A stretch of DNA of 64,000 bases, taken from NCBI GenBank assembly GCA_008638375.1, contig CM018036.1, positions 766,501 through 830,500 of the forward strand, written 5' to 3'. The DNA is from Nyssa sinensis (lineage: Eukaryota; Streptophyta; Magnoliopsida; Cornales; Nyssaceae). Below the pieces are notes generated by a model. The model saw nothing but the letters and a program-made list of their open reading frames with translations, ran no database searches and was not told the origin of the DNA. A program made the position numbers and the translations under genes. Positions 13,001 through 24,170 of the stretch are shown here, piece by piece (within the stretch, counting starts at the first letter, position 1; every line of letters begins with the position of its first letter).

Positions 13001-16000
13001 TGTGGAAGGTAACCAAAGATAAAAAAATTCACAGTTCGCTTGTATTACTAGACTTTGGTGGGTTGTGGGGAGGAAAATTTCCCTTGGAAGCTCATTTGGA
13101 AGTCATGGGTTCCTAGCAAGGTAGTCTTCTTTGGGTGGGTGGTGGTTTGGGGGGGCTCCCCTCACCATGGACAATCTTTGCAAGAGGAGTTATCATCTCG
13201 CCATGGAGTGAGGAAAGAGATTAGGATTGTGTGGAGAATGACTCCTTTGTGTATTTTGTGGAGCCTTTGGAAAGAAAGAAATTCAAGGATTTTTAAAGGG
13301 GTAGAAACAACCGTGGAGACTCAAGGATTCTATTCTAAAATTGTTCTTTTTTTGGTGTAAAGAAGCTAAGCCCATGTATCTAGATTCTTATATGGATTTT
13401 TTGAGAGATCTTAGGCTTCGATTATGTAACCATTCCCTGTTTTTGTTAGTATGGGTTCACCCGCCTCGGGCGCCTTTTTAATACTATTTTATACTTTTAC
13501 CAATCGAAAAATAATAATCGAAGCTCTCCAAAAGAATCTATACACACAGGATTAACCTCTTTCACCCAAAAAAAAACATCTTTAAAGAAGTATTCTTAAA
13601 ACAAAAAACAGCTTCTTCCAATCCCTCAAATATTCTGCTGTTTCTTTACTTCCATATGCACCAAGCTAGACGAAGAGGAGCCATCCTTCATGTTGTCCGA
13701 ATATGTTTCCTTGTCCGCTGCATCTCCAACTCCAAAGAAAATTCCGAAAAGAAGCCGGCAAAACGCCACTACATCTAACACGGAGAATATCAAGTTCCCA
13801 CCCTCTCTAGCCACATCATAATGAATGAGAAGGTGATCAACAGTTTCCCCCACTTTCTTACACATGCATCAACCCTCTACTTCGAAGATTATCTATAGTC
13901 AAAATGGCATTCCACGTCGCAACCCATGCAAAAAAAAGGCACCTTTGATCGGGATCTTAGATTTCCAAATTATTCTCCACGGAAAAACCTCCTCACTATC
14001 CTTCTCCATGACTTTGTAATAGGATTTCACCATAACTGCCTTTGATTTATCCTCTTTCCACACCACTCTATCCTCCCTTCTCTCCCCGATCTTATACTTG
14101 CTCAACATCCTCAAAAATTCCTCCAATCCCAAAGATGGAATTTTGCGATTAAAACATGCTTCTTCTTTTTTTATATAAGTTTTGTGACTAAAACATGTGT
14201 ATCAGTATGATCTAGACAGTTGCATGATAAAAAAAGCGCACAGTAGCCACGTCTGTCATGTTATATGCCATTACACCCCTGCGTCCGTGTCATTGTAATA
14301 CTGTTATGTGACCCAGACCATCACTTAAAATGTTGTGATTATGATTGCACACAAATTCCATGTTTAATATGGTTTTAGAATCTGAGTACCTTCTGACATT
14401 TAGCATCCTTCCCATTCAGTGACAATAAATATCTCAACTAGCTTTTGATATGGATGTAGGCAATGATGTTTTATTAACCAATTCAAGCTTCAACAACCGC
14501 TAGTTAAATGTCTATCCCTTGCTACTCTTGAACATTGTTGGTGGCTATCAATTTTGTAATGGTTTTTCCAATTCTCCAAAGTTCCCAACAATTTTAATGT
14601 TCTTGTTGGGGTGGTGTGAGAGGGAAAAACTCCATCTATTCCTTGTGACATCTTGTTAAGCAAGGGCAACTAGAAACAGCCTTTTCTTGCCTAATGAGGC
14701 CCTTGTTGCCAACTGGTCCCCTATAATAATCAATAACTTGTTAAGTTTGAAGGACAATTTTAATCGCATGTTTTGTTGATATTTCAAGGTTCACTCAGCC
14801 AAATTATTGGAGTTTTGAAATCCTTAGGGTGGTCAAGATATTGCTAGGATGATGGGATTACTTATTTGGAACTCGTGAGAAATTAGTACTGGTTGGCTGG
14901 ATATGTTGATTGGTTACCTTATTTTCCTGGTTTCTGATATAGTGTTCATGTCAGAAATGGAGAATTAGGCTCAAAAGATGGCTTGCGAGGTATAAAAATT
15001 TATTGACTTAGTGCCTTTAAGGCTACACTTGTTTGGCTGGTTAAGGTGGACAGATAGGCAGTGGCAGATCGTGAAACTGTGCCTAGTGAGGCAAAAGAAT
15101 TTTTTTTTGATAGGTAAAAGTAAGATGTATATAAATAAAAGAGCCCAAGAAGGGCACCAAAAGCTTTACAAAGGTCTTAATGACCCCAAAAAATCAATAA
15201 AGGAAGAAACATTAACAGGAAGAGCCTCTTTGGCCCAGAAAAATAAAGAGCGCAAAAACGCATCTTTGAAGAAGGGAGCGGAGAGCTCCTCATTTTCAAA
15301 GACACGGTTGTTTCTTTCCTTCCAAACACACCACATCAAACAAATAGGGGCAAGCCTCCAAAATCTCTTGATCTCTGCCGAAGGATTATACCCTGCCCAA
15401 GCCAAAAGAAGGTCCTTAACTGAGCCAGACATAACCCAAGAGACACCAAAGAGAGCAAAAACAATGTTCCAACAGCTCCAAGAAACGGGACAAAGGATGA
15501 GAAGATGATCCACCGTTTCCTCTTCCTTCTGACAAAGATAGCACTTACTAGCCATGAGGAATCCTCGCTTCTTCAAATTATCCGCTGTTAAGATGGCCTT
15601 CCAAGAAGCTTCCCAGGCGAAGAATGAGGCCTTTGGGGGAGCTTTAGAGTGCCAAATGAGCTTCCAAGGGAAAAGAGAGCTTTCGAAGGTGACCACGCTC
15701 TTATAATAGGATTTGACTGAAAAAGATTTTTTGTTTGGCAGCCACACCCTCTTATCCTCCCTCCCTTCCGTAGCATGATAGTGGCTAAGGTGACTAAAGA
15801 AAGAGCCCACCTCATCTAACTCCCGATCGAAAAAAAAAAAATTTGTATTAGATTTTTGGGAGTTTTTGTGAAAATTCAAAAATTTTTTGGGGTGACAGTT
15901 TCTAAATTTTAAAAAAAAAATTAGCAAAAAAAAGGGGGAGGGGGATTGAATTTTTCAAATCTTTTTTTTTTGTTTGGGGGGGGGGGGGGGGTGTTGGAAG

Positions 16001-19000
16001 CTTGCCGCCCTTGGTCGGAACACTATATTCCCTTGGCGTGGGATATCAAGGAACAAAAAAGAAATCCATGAACGAACATAAGGCCCACCTCACCTTATTA
16101 GATAGAGGGAGAAGAGAGACGGTCTGACCGATCGACCGGCAACATGAACTCAAGCTCTCGACTGACTCTCTACCCAAGGGTGAATGTATCGGTTATTGGG
16201 AGAATCAGTTATTGATGGAGGGTAGGGTGCCCCAGGGACGGAATCCCTTCATTAGAGAGTGGGAACCAGGGACGAACTGAAGCTCTTGACCATCGACAGT
16301 CCAATGTGTGGTGCTTCTATCTTTCCTCCCCTCATTCTTGATATGTGAGAAGAGAGAGTGAGAGAAGACAGAAGGAATGTCAGATCCTATTAACCTGCTG
16401 GTTCTGACGATCTAATGGCATCCTGTCATCACCTTCTTCTTCTCTACTGCATAGAATCTCTACTGTCTCTCAACTTCTTTTGCAAAATCTCATAGATGTA
16501 TGGTTTTGAATTAACAAATTAGGGCTTGAGTTGTGATTTGGAATATCTTGTATGCAATCATTTTTTTTTTAATTTTAAAATTGGATTTGTTTTGAATGCT
16601 TGGAAAGCCATTTTTTGTTCCCTTGAAATTAGAGGTTGATTTGAGATTTGTGATTTGAACATTTGGTATTGATTTGGACTTGATTTGAATGCTTGGAGAA
16701 CAATTTTTGTTACTTGATTTGGATTTGTTTTGGTTGAAACTTGTGGAAATTTGGGTTATTAATTTTTTCAGAAGCAAATGGTTTGCCTTTATTCAAGTCC
16801 CCATCCATATCTGTCCTCGGAACACCTGATTAGAAGATGATACGATATAAAGTCATATTTGTCACTCTAATCCGGTAATAATCCAAACATGGAATAGGAA
16901 AATATCATATGTCATATCCTATGGCCTATGGGTATCATATCCTATTCTACCCTGTAGCCTAACAGTTCAACTGGATTTTCTCAACCACAATATCCTTACT
17001 ATAAGCTGAGGGTGATAAATTTACCATTTTTGTTTTTTGTCTTTTTCTGAGTTTTCTTGATGTGGATTATTTTTCAGGAAGAAATGTTTATTGGTTTACT
17101 TCTGAGAGCTATGAAAAGTGATATTAATTTAAAGCGAGTATCTGCATTCTCGAAGCGCTTGTTGCAGGTTAGTAATGAACGACATTCTTGCATTGTTTGG
17201 CCCTTCATGTGGATATCATCAATTAGTACATAATATTCACTAGAAAGCCTTGAGACAATTTTTTTTTTCTTATATTTCTCTTAATAAGTTTGTGGCTGAA
17301 ATGAGGATATTAAGATGGACATACAGGAAGACAAGAAAAGATAAAACTAAAAGTGAAAGCACTCATGAGATGGTAGAAGTAGCACTTATAGGAGATAAAA
17401 TGAGAGAAAGCTATTTAAGGTGGCATGGCCATGTACAACAAGGACCAGTAACTTAACCAGTAAGGAAGAGCGACACGGTTCACATTGAGGGTCATGTTAG
17501 CAGGCCGGGAGACCAAAATTATCTTTGGTAAATATAGCTAAAAAAAAAAAAAGAGCACGGTTTAACTGAGGAGATGACCTTAGATAGATTAGAATGACGA
17601 AACAAGATTCATGTATTTGACGCCAAATAGTTGGGATAAGGCTTTGTGGAGTGAATTGGAGTTTAGTTGAGTTGTTTCTCTTAATAAATACAAGATTTTT
17701 CATTCAGATAGCTCTATAATTACCTTCAGTAAATGAATTTGTTTATCAGTTGTGTTCAAATGGCTTATAAATTCTTTTCCAATTTCTTTCTTTTTAAAAT
17801 TTTTCTACGGCCTCCTGGGCTTTGATGTTAATTTGAACCTTTTTGAATTTTGCATTTCTGAATTATAGTATTCTATGTTTGCTTGCACAGAGGACTGAGA
17901 AAATTAAATTTCTGAGACCCAAAGCATTAATTTTCTGCTTATAATTGTAAAAACATTTCTTTGCTTCTGTTTGGAGCAATTTGAACTTGAGGTTTATATT
18001 TTATATAAGAAAAGGATTACGAGTCAATAATATCCCCAAATACTTTTATTTGGTAAGTAATTGCCAGGATTGTGCCAGTCTGATTAAAGAGGAATTTGTT
18101 TTTGTCCTACTGCTTGCAATTAATCAAAGATTGATTGCTATAATGCCTGAACAGGTTGCCCTTCAGCAGCCACCTCAGTATGCTTGTGGATGTCTTTTCC
18201 TCCTCTCTGAAGTCCTTAAAGCAAGGCCACCTCTATGGTAAGCCTAGTTTTGAATATTAATATGCTCTGCGCCAAGTTTTGTCATGTCTACTCAAAAAAA
18301 ATTTCCCCATTCTACTTAAAACAAAAAAATAAAGGGGAAACATGAAAGAACAAAACCCAAAACTCTGGCATTCTCAATAAATATTTCTTGTTTCATGCAG
18401 GAACATGGTGCTTCAGAATGAGTCCGTCGATGAAGATCTTGAACATTTTGAAGATATTGTAGAAGAAACAGAAAATCAAGCAAGCAGCAAATCAAAGAAA
18501 CCTGATAATGCCGGTGAAACTGTTCATAGCAGTGCTAGAATTGATGCTGATAGTGATTCCTCACAAGATGAAGTTGTCTCTCCTACTTCTGCCTTTGAAG
18601 ATGATGCTTCAGATGGATCGGATGACTTGCTTGCAGGAGGTGAAGATCTTCGGGAATCTGAAACAATTGTTGATTGTAATGGACACCAACCTCAAGTATC
18701 GGATGCAAGGTCTTCATTCCCTGGAGGGTACAACCCACGCCATAGGGAACCTTCTTACTGGTACTTTCATCTGCTTGGTGCTGCATTTGAGTTTCTTGTA
18801 TTTCAAGTGGTTGTGCAGTGCCTGCCAACCGTGATGCTTATCATTGCCATCACCAGTTTTTTTTTTCCTTTCTTGTAATTATTAAAATTTATATTTATAT
18901 TTATTTTTGTTATATAAAAAGTTTCAGACACGATCTACTGTCTGAAGTCTTATTTCCATTCAATTCCTTCTATCACTACCTAATATTTTTTGTTTAGTTA

Positions 19001-20545
19001 TCAGGTTGGATTTGTTAATACTTTTATCTGTTTTATGAATCAAACAGCAACGCAGATCATGTAAGCTGGTGGGAGCTGGTAGTACTGGCTTCACATGTGC
19101 ATCCATCAGTTGCAACCATGGCCCGAACCCTTCTTTCTGGGGCAAACATTGTGTACAATGGAAACCCATTAAATGACCTTTCACTTGCTGCTTTTCTGGA
19201 CAAGTTCATGGAGAAGAAACCAAAGCAAAGCACATGGCACGGCGGTTCCCAGATTGAACCTGCCAAAAAGGTTAGTTTGGTTGTGTAACATTTTTCATCA
19301 AGGTGTATTTTTCCTTATTTGTCACATTCCAGAACCCATCCTATACGGATTAAGAATAAGGACCAACCAAATAGGCACCTTGTCAACACACTAACCTTTT
19401 TTGTTGCATATTGATTACGTGTCTATCCGAAAGCCTTTTAACTTGTCCAAATAGATTGCATTCAGTTGTACTAATTGTGCAGCGGAAATCTGTCTGTAAA
19501 AAATTTCTTGAATGCAATGGTACTTGGCAGAGCATAACTGAACATTACATCAGAGTTACAAATACATGGGCCCACTTGTTTGTGAACTTTTCTAATTTTA
19601 CTTCTTTTTTGTTGATACTTTATCCAGTTCAGCATTTTAATAGAACCTGCCTATTTTCCTAAGTGAAGGTCGTGTTGTAATTAAGCTTGTATGGCCCTTA
19701 ACAGCATATACATATAAAAGGAAGGATTTTTTTGTTTTTGTTTTGGCAGTGTCTTTTAAGACATTTGGAATTGAGTTCTCTGTGAGGAGGAGTAGGGTTA
19801 AATTGACTCACTTCCTCAATGGGCATTCCCCTAGTATCTCGTTATTTCAAATAAAACTGCTGAGACTTTTTTATTTTTCTTAATCTTTTCATTTCTTGTT
19901 CTCCTCCAGCTTGACATGAACGACCAGTTGATTGGAGCCGAGATTCTTTCATTGGCTGAAATGGATGTGCCTCCAGAAGATCTTGTCTTCCATAAGTTCT
20001 ATATGAACAAGATGAGTTCCTCAAAGAAGCCAAAGAAAAAGAAAAAGAAGAAAGGAGCGGAGGATGAAGCTGCTGAGGAGTTATTTACAGTGGATGGCGA
20101 TGATGAGAGTGACAATGAAGAGATTGAGGACATGTTGGACTCTGTTAATCCTTCTTTAGAGGCAGAAGGTGATTATGATTATGATGATTTGGACCAAATT
20201 GCCAATGAAGATGATGATGACTTGGTTGGTAATGTCAGTGACGAGGAGATGGATTTCCCCTCAGATATTGCCGAGGGAGAAGATGAGGATGCTGACAGTA
20301 ATTATAATGACGACGACGACGGCGTTGATGATGTTGACATAGGGGATGCAGATGATGGGAGTGATGAAGAGGATACATTTGACCAAAGAAAAAGTAAACG
20401 GAAGTCAAGAGGGAAGAATGCGCCTTCCCCATTTGCAAGTCTAGAAGATTATGAGCATTTGTTGAATGAGAAGAGTCCAATGAGCAACAACTCTACCGAA
20501 GGAAAAAAACCTAAGTCAAAAAAGAAGAGAAAGACATCCAAGTGA
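3648..20545 (+). CDS. SWA2: SLOW WALKER2 / NOC1-like CBF/Mak21 protein, 3' part (13 exons)
   Basis: This is the plant homologue of yeast Noc1/Mak21 and animal CEBPZ, a nucleolar factor for pre-60S ribosome assembly; the Arabidopsis gene is needed for gametophyte cell-cycle progression. Exons: 3648-3723, 4045-4113, 4272-4352, 5560-5631, 9128-9220, 9472-9630, 10137-10220, 10374-10517, 17078-17167, 18155-18237, 18401-18760, 19048-19270, 19910-20545. The phases join without a break, giving about 722 C-terminal residues. The CBF/Mak21 domain runs from about visible residue 215 to 480, with family hallmarks such as LLDKISSKNQIVSDRFYRAL, QQPPQYACGCLFLLSEVL, PRHREPSYC and NPLNDLSLAAFLDKFMEKKP. Two acidic stretches follow (about 320-420 and 560-660), with a lysine run between and a basic KSKKKRKTSK tail, typical of nucleolar proteins. 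The N-terminus lies left of the window. The intron after exon 8 has a GC donor. Confidence 0.96.
6282..7497. mobile_element. GATC-rich element A with inverted ends (GTTAAAATC ... GATTTTAAC)
   Basis: The left end is GTTAAAATC (6282) followed by repeated CCAATC and GGATCCTACGATC units. The right end (7430-7497) carries GATC-rich units and closes with the reverse complement, GATTTTAAC. The subterminal zones are made of short GATC-centred near-palindromes. A LINE RNase H piece lies inside. No transposase was recognised, and no convincing target duplication is visible. The two ends could instead belong to two smaller elements, because another GATC-rich stretch occurs at about 6640-6760. Confidence 0.5.
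6370..6612 (-). mobile_element. LINE RNase H-domain fragment, antisense
   Basis: The minus strand encodes a piece resembling the end of the C-terminal RNase H domain of plant LINE or retroposon ORFs: FSHICREGNRNADYMANLG, where the H-x-x-R-x-x-N-x-x-A-D pattern is the family signature. The A-rich run on this strand expected at a LINE 3' end is not preserved. It lies inside element A and was probably captured by, or inserted into, that element. Confidence 0.6.
7531..8925. mobile_element. GATC-rich element B with inverted ends
   Basis: The left end reads TTTAAAATTGGGATCC and is followed by many GGATCG units (7550-7585). The right end (8750-8925) has GATCCGGATCC, GGATCATAGGATCG and a closing GATTTTAAC, so the ends are imperfect inverted repeats of the same type as element A, only 34 bases away. 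The interior holds poly-A runs and a purine-rich minus-sense stretch (8400-8500) but no recognisable coding domain. It looks like a non-autonomous foldback or MULE-like element; the superfamily is inferred only. Confidence 0.5.
11600..13512 (+). mobile_element. L1-type LINE remnant (RT to 3' end), interrupted by a nested LINE tail
   Basis: Starting near 11600 the frames encode the last third of a plant L1 ORF2. The motif C region reads FVEDTIIFCEA (about 11715-11750), where the family has F/YADD, so the catalytic site is mutated. The sequence is interrupted at 11962 and resumes after 12241, when LGLPLGASSKVA continues into AIWDPIVERF. It then runs through KLPIKQGGLGVKDLKLFNKA (about 12490-12550), the zf-RVT segment and a WKERNSRIFKG motif (about 13270), to a 3' tail ending in an A-rich run near 13512. 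Multiple stops make it non-functional. Confidence 0.85.
11962..12223 (+). mobile_element. 5'-truncated LINE tail nested in the LINE, with poly-A and 18-bp target duplication
   Basis: The 262-bp insert encodes the C-terminal piece FWCIWKERNRRIFEGDPRGT and the downstream LADFLGTLGL end of ORF2. It then has a 3' tail ending cttataaaa and about 15 A residues. It is flanked by agcttcttcgaaagtcgc (11944-11961) and agcttcttcaaaagtcgc (12224-12241), which differ at one base. Removing the insert and one flank restores the host LINE reading frame. These are the signs of target-primed reverse transcription. Confidence 0.93.
13560..14140 (-). mobile_element. Antisense L1-type LINE C-terminal fragment
   Basis: The minus strand reads as the zf-RVT end of a LINE ORF2: EEFLRMLSKYKIGERREDRV, then VVWKEDKSKAVMVKSYYKVM, PWRIIWKSKIPIKGAFFLHG (about 13900-14130). 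In another frame CKKVGETVDHLLIHYDVA follows (about 13800-13870). That corresponds to the Cys-x2-Cys...H-L-L zinc-binding part of the domain. It is frameshifted near 13890. It abuts the 3' end of the sense LINE, so the two may reflect tail-to-tail insertions. Confidence 0.8.
15105..15930 (-). mobile_element. Antisense L1-type LINE C-terminal fragment with intact last 200 codons
   Basis: The minus strand is open from about 15827 to the stop at 15166 and encodes the LINE ORF2 zf-RVT domain. Motifs include KSFSVKSYYKSV, PWKLIWHSKAPPKASFFAWE, CYLCQKEEETVDHLLILCPV and MWCVWKERNNRVFENEE. It ends at FLGSLRPL. The 3' UTR and an A-tail (seen as tttttttt at 15105-15112) follow. The long open frame with no stop suggests this is the youngest LINE copy in the window. 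Its tail resembles those of the copies at 11600-13512 and 11962-12223, so one family probably made all three. Confidence 0.88.
17264..17690 (+). mobile_element. RTE-type LINE 3' remnant in SWA2 intron 9
   Basis: The plus strand encodes the characteristic end of plant RTE-clade ORFs: AEMRILRWTYRKTRKDKTKS, then a segment ending LRWHGHVQQGP (about 17300-17450). After frame breaks it gives LTEEMTLDRLE (about 17560) and a degraded form of the D-P-K-x-L-G motif (about 17620). The closing stretch is rich in GTTG/AGTTG, typical of RTE tails, not a poly-A tail. Several stops make it dead. It is a different clade from the L1-type LINEs in the neighbouring intron. Confidence 0.8.
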
Positions 20546-20818
20546 GTTTGACCCTTGCTGTTTTCGTTAGCCATCTTATATAGGCCATTATTAAAGAACA
20601 GAGTTTTGGATATGATGTCCAATAAATTTTGTCTGTTTAATATATCTCACACAAATATGGGGCCAAGAGTTTAATCTAGTCTTTCCAAATTAGCATAGAA
20701 AAGTCTTGGACCTTTCCTCTCTTTGGTTTGATTCACCATTTGAGCTCTGCATGTATATTTTACGTATACGCGGCAGGGAAAATGCTTCAATTCAAGTGTC
20801 TTTGTGACACCCTTGTAT

Positions 20819-20881
<63 letters not shown>

Positions 20882-21605
20882 TTGTAACTTTAATTTTTTT
20901 AATCAATTAAAAACTGAACGGTTTCAAATTATGGGTTTACATTTTAATACAAGTTTCTAAATTGTCATTATTTGATATTACTTCTCTCATTTGGATGGGT
21001 TTTTTGGATTTGGTTTCAATAATTTAGGGAGTGGAGTTTAGATTTTATAGCTTAAACTCAGATTTTAATAGGATGCATGGACTGATTTACTGATTTGGTT
21101 GATTCGATGTATGAATTTAAAAGAACTAAAGGAGTTATTCGAAATCTATAATGAGAAAGATTCTAACCACACATCATATGTGTCATTGTTAAGAGTATAT
21201 AATATTAAAATTTCATCACTTACATCCAAGCGAGGTGAAACGTGATTTTTGTGTAGGCAAAATGTCTCTGTATTCAAACACCATCCTTTTCACCTCTTAA
21301 GAATCAAAGCACATCTCGCTAGTGTCCACAAATAACACCAAAGAAACTCTCAGACTTCCATAGCTGAATCGATCAATCTTGACAAATGATGAAAGGAAAT
21401 GCGGCATTTGTAATGTGGCAGTCTATAAACATTAAACAGCTAAAAAGAAACACATTTCTACAACAAACTTTAGAAGATTCAAAACAATCCATAACAGTAC
21501 ATCAATCACCTCGGCTGCTGAAAGTAAACACAACTAGACGGCCCTAAACATAGAATTTCTACACCATTCTAGCAAAGCAGCGGCACTCTTTTAACTTTTC
21601 TTTTT
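20546..21605. other. SWA2 3' flank and convergent HSP 3' flank
   Basis: This 1.06-kb gap separates the convergent stop codons of SWA2 (+) and the sHSP gene (-). It holds the 3' UTRs of both, a 58-base (TC)29 microsatellite at 20821-20878 and otherwise AT-rich DNA. No ORF with family character is present. Confidence 0.7.
20821..20878. repeat. (TC)29 microsatellite
   Basis: Uninterrupted TC dinucleotides for 58 bases, about 280 bases downstream of the SWA2 stop. It is long and pure enough to be polymorphic. Confidence 0.97.
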
Positions 21606-22672
21606 CTAGGCTATGGAAACTTTGACAGATTTGGATTTGGGTGGTGGAGGCAGCTTCTCAACCACCACAGTCAAAACCCCATTCTCGCATTTGGCCGTTA
21701 TTGTTGACACATTGCAATTCTCAGGCAATCGGAACTTCCTCATCAATTTTTGGGGTGCCCTTCTCTCGAGCCTAATATACTTGCACCCTTCTTCTTCACC
21801 ATCCTCGCGCTTCCTCTTCCCATTGCTACGAATCACCAGCGTTTTCTCATCCTCAACGGTCACCTGCAATGAATATGACCATTAGCAAAGGGAATTCCAC
21901 CACGGCACCCATGGAAGCTATAAAGCCCAAGAAAAACCCCAACATCAAGCATCAGACTTGGGTTGTAATTCAAAATACAACAATGTGTTTGAAAGTAGCA
22001 ACTCAGAACAAAAACTGAAACATCAAATACTATCACGCTAGTCTTAACATATTAACCAAAATGTAAGCTACGCTAGGGTGAATTAAAGATCGTTGGGCCA
22101 ATAACATCATAAATGTCAAATTCAAGACCATCTCCAATAATTACTCAAACTTAAATATGAATTAAATTCCTCTCTAACTCTTGAATCAAACCCATGTCAA
22201 ATCAAATTTTACTCAAACTTAAATCCAAATCAGTGCAATACAATTTACATATATTTTTCAAAAGACAATTTTAAAACCTTTGGGCCATGATAGGAATTTT
22301 TTGGGACAAAGTAAAAAGAAAAAAATTGAGTCAAATTTAAGTGACAATTAGAGAGCTTTAACCTCAAATGAAATTTTTAACCATGGGGAGAGAAGGCCTA
22401 GTGCAAACAGACATTGGCAGCGATAATTAAGAAGAATCGAAGATTACCTGAATGTCAGATTTGGATAAACCAGGCACATCCATGTAGAATATGTACTCCT
22501 TGGGAGTATCAAGAATGTCAACCGGGATGCTTGATGCGCCCTTCGTTTCATGAGTTTCATCAGAATGCGAAGGGACCATGAATTTCCCAATATTTTCCGG
22601 GAAATTGAGGAAGTGGTTCACAGCAGCGGCCAAATCACCGTTGAAAACGTTCGAGCCCGCAGCTCTGCTCAT
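21606..22672 (-). CDS. HSP17.4B: Class III small heat-shock protein (two exons)
   Basis: CDS exons on the minus strand are 22448-22672 and 21606-21863, joined in phase (160 residues). The donor is CAG|GTAATC and the acceptor TTGCAG|GTGACC. The protein matches the plant class III sHSP group, ATP-independent holdase chaperones usually found in the nucleus. Hallmarks in order: an N-terminal [17 protein letters not shown] (about 15-31); the alpha-crystallin start [20 protein letters not shown], then [20 protein letters not shown]; a basic GKRKRE loop; [27 protein letters not shown]; and the GVLTVVV strand. I chose the Met of MSRAAG because an upstream in-frame Met lies before a likely 5'-UTR splice acceptor (CCGTGCAG at about 22692). 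A 584-bp intron carries a MITE. It is convergent with SWA2 and divergent from the SAUR gene. Confidence 0.95.
22125..22360. mobile_element. Harbinger/Tourist-like MITE in the sHSP intron
   Basis: The left end gaccatctccaataattact and the reverse complement of the right end (gctctctaattgtcacttaa) are imperfect inverted repeats of the CATCTCCAAT type typical of plant PIF/Harbinger MITEs. The interior has repeated TTACTCAAACTTAAA and related units. Related sequence recurs at 28.4-29.9 kb. A TTA target duplication is not clean here. Confidence 0.6.
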
Positions 22673-22691
22673 CTTGTTCGAACCACAAACA

Positions 22692-23273
22692 CTGCACGGT
22701 AACATACTTATTAGCTAATCGGCACGTTGTTTTTTTTTTTTTGGTTGAGATAATGATAGAATTTTATTGATAGTTAAGAGTTGCTACCAAGGCAACCATA
22801 CAGAAAGAGGGACAAAAATGTTAGGGACAAAGCAATCCAAAAGGAAAACAATGTTCAAAGCCAACACATTGGTACTTGAAAACGGTTTTACTGCTTTTCA
22901 AAGTGCAAAAAATGCTTTGGATTTGGCTCAAAAGCAGATAATTGCTTTCATATAGTTAGCCAAATAGAAATCATCATAAATAATGTACAAATGTTTTCAA
23001 GTAAGAAACCCTATTATTTTCGGTATGATTTCATCTATAGATTCCCACAATTAACAGGAAAAACAAAACAAAACAAAATCACATTTCAGCTTCGAATGTG
23101 AGAACTATCGTTCAAACTTGAAAGATTCTGGAATTTCCTTCTCTTCTTCTACAATTTTCAAACAGAGCATGATGATACCAAACACGAATAGAAAATCTAT
23201 TCATTATGACTATTATAAAGCAGAATTAAAAGATGAAATAAAAGAAAAACCCTTGTTAACACTACATTCTTAC
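22692..23273 (-). other. Probable 5'-UTR intron of the sHSP gene, with a T-tract retroposed piece
   Basis: On the minus strand a donor AAAG|GTAAGA (23273/23274) and an acceptor CCGTGCAG (22692) would join the promoter-proximal leader to the short TGTTTGTGG leader just before the start codon. Inside, a run of about 13 T's at 22730-22742 followed by ttgataatt-like LINE/retroposon tail sequence (ttttattgatagttaagag) suggests an antisense retroposed fragment. The splice model is inference, since no transcript is available. Confidence 0.5.
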
Positions 23274-23392
23274 CTTTGAATTCGTGCTGAGAGAGAGAAA
23301 TTGAGAGCCCTGAAAGGAAATGCAAGCCCGTACCCAATGGATATTGTGGAAAAAGCTGTTTGATCGCTAAGAAATAGTAGAGGAAATTTTGG

Positions 23393-23470
23393 GAGTTTAA
23401 AAAGGCTTCGAGGGAATGTTCGAGACGGAAAGACTCTTATCCTGCTTCTTCTCTCCCGAAAGGTCTAGAA
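23393..23470 (-). promoter_or_regulatory. sHSP promoter with two three-unit heat-shock elements
   Basis: Two heat-shock-factor sites are visible: GAAtgTTCgaGAc at 23414-23426 and GAAaggTCtaGAA at 23458-23470. Each has three alternating nGAAn units with one mismatch. A TATA-like CTTTTTAAA lies at about 23393-23402 on the minus strand, just downstream. This agrees with heat induction of the class III sHSP. Confidence 0.8.
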
Positions 23471-23479
23471 AAGCCGGGG

Positions 23480-24170
23480 GTTGCCTATACCGCTGGTGAC
23501 GAATCATCGGGTACACTATTATTGTTTCTGTTTTTTTACTTATCAAATATGAATCTTTCGTATATAACTAGAAAAAATTGAATCTTTCGTATGACAGTTC
23601 GAGATTATTTTTTGTTTACAGCGACAGGAGAGGAGAGGTAATTGAACACGCGGTCTTAAATAATATTAATAAAATAATAATTTAAAAATTAACATTATTA
23701 AAATAAAAATATAGAATTTATCAGATTTTTTTAAAAAAATAGAATTGTTTTAAATTTTTTTTTAATAATAAGCTTACAATAAATTTATGTACCAAATTAA
23801 GATTATTTGTGATATCGTCTTTCTACTTTTAAAAGTGTTTTTTTAAAAATGAATTTTTAATAATAAATTTTTAAAAAAGGTTTTTTTGAAAAAAATTTAA
23901 AAATAAATAAATTTAAAAACCTCTTTATAAAAGATGCTTATAAAAATATAATATCTTTTTGAAAGACGATTTTAAAAGTAATCTTAATATCGTAAATAAG
24001 TATAAAATAATACTAAATTAAAAAATAATTTTTTTTTTTTTACCTTACTTTGGAATTTTACTCGAATTTATCATATTTAAATTTAAATATATATATATAT
24101 AAAAGAAAATAGGTGGAGATGTTCTAAATAGACTCTCTTCGTAACAAGAATAAATATTTCGTATTTTATT
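23480..24170. other. AT-rich spacer between sHSP and SAUR promoters
   Basis: Very AT-rich DNA with A and T runs (23640-24050) and a short (AT)n at about 24088-24101. There are no coding features. It separates two divergent promoters. Confidence 0.6.

Larger units (their letters stand above)
10518..17077 (+). other. SWA2 intron 8, 6.6 kb GC-AG intron packed with LINEs
   Basis: Exon 8 ends ...TCTAAG and the intron begins gcatgt, so the donor is GC rather than GT. The acceptor is ttattttcag at 17077. Reading the exon up to AAG and resuming at GAAGAAATG gives the expected family sequence without a shift, so the GC donor is well placed. The intron holds a sense LINE at about 11600-13512 (with a second LINE tail nested in it) and antisense LINE pieces at about 13560-14140 and 15105-15930. 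There is also a G-tract at 15977-15992. The remaining AT-rich DNA shows nothing recognisable. Confidence 0.85.

Noticed and set aside
18583..18828. Minus-strand ORF of 81 codons opposite SWA2 exon 11
   Set aside because: It is a shadow of the real acidic coding exon on the other strand; no family character.
20235..20480. His-rich minus-strand ORF opposite the SWA2 last exon
   Set aside because: It arises from antisense reading of GAT/GAC/GAA codons in the acidic tail.
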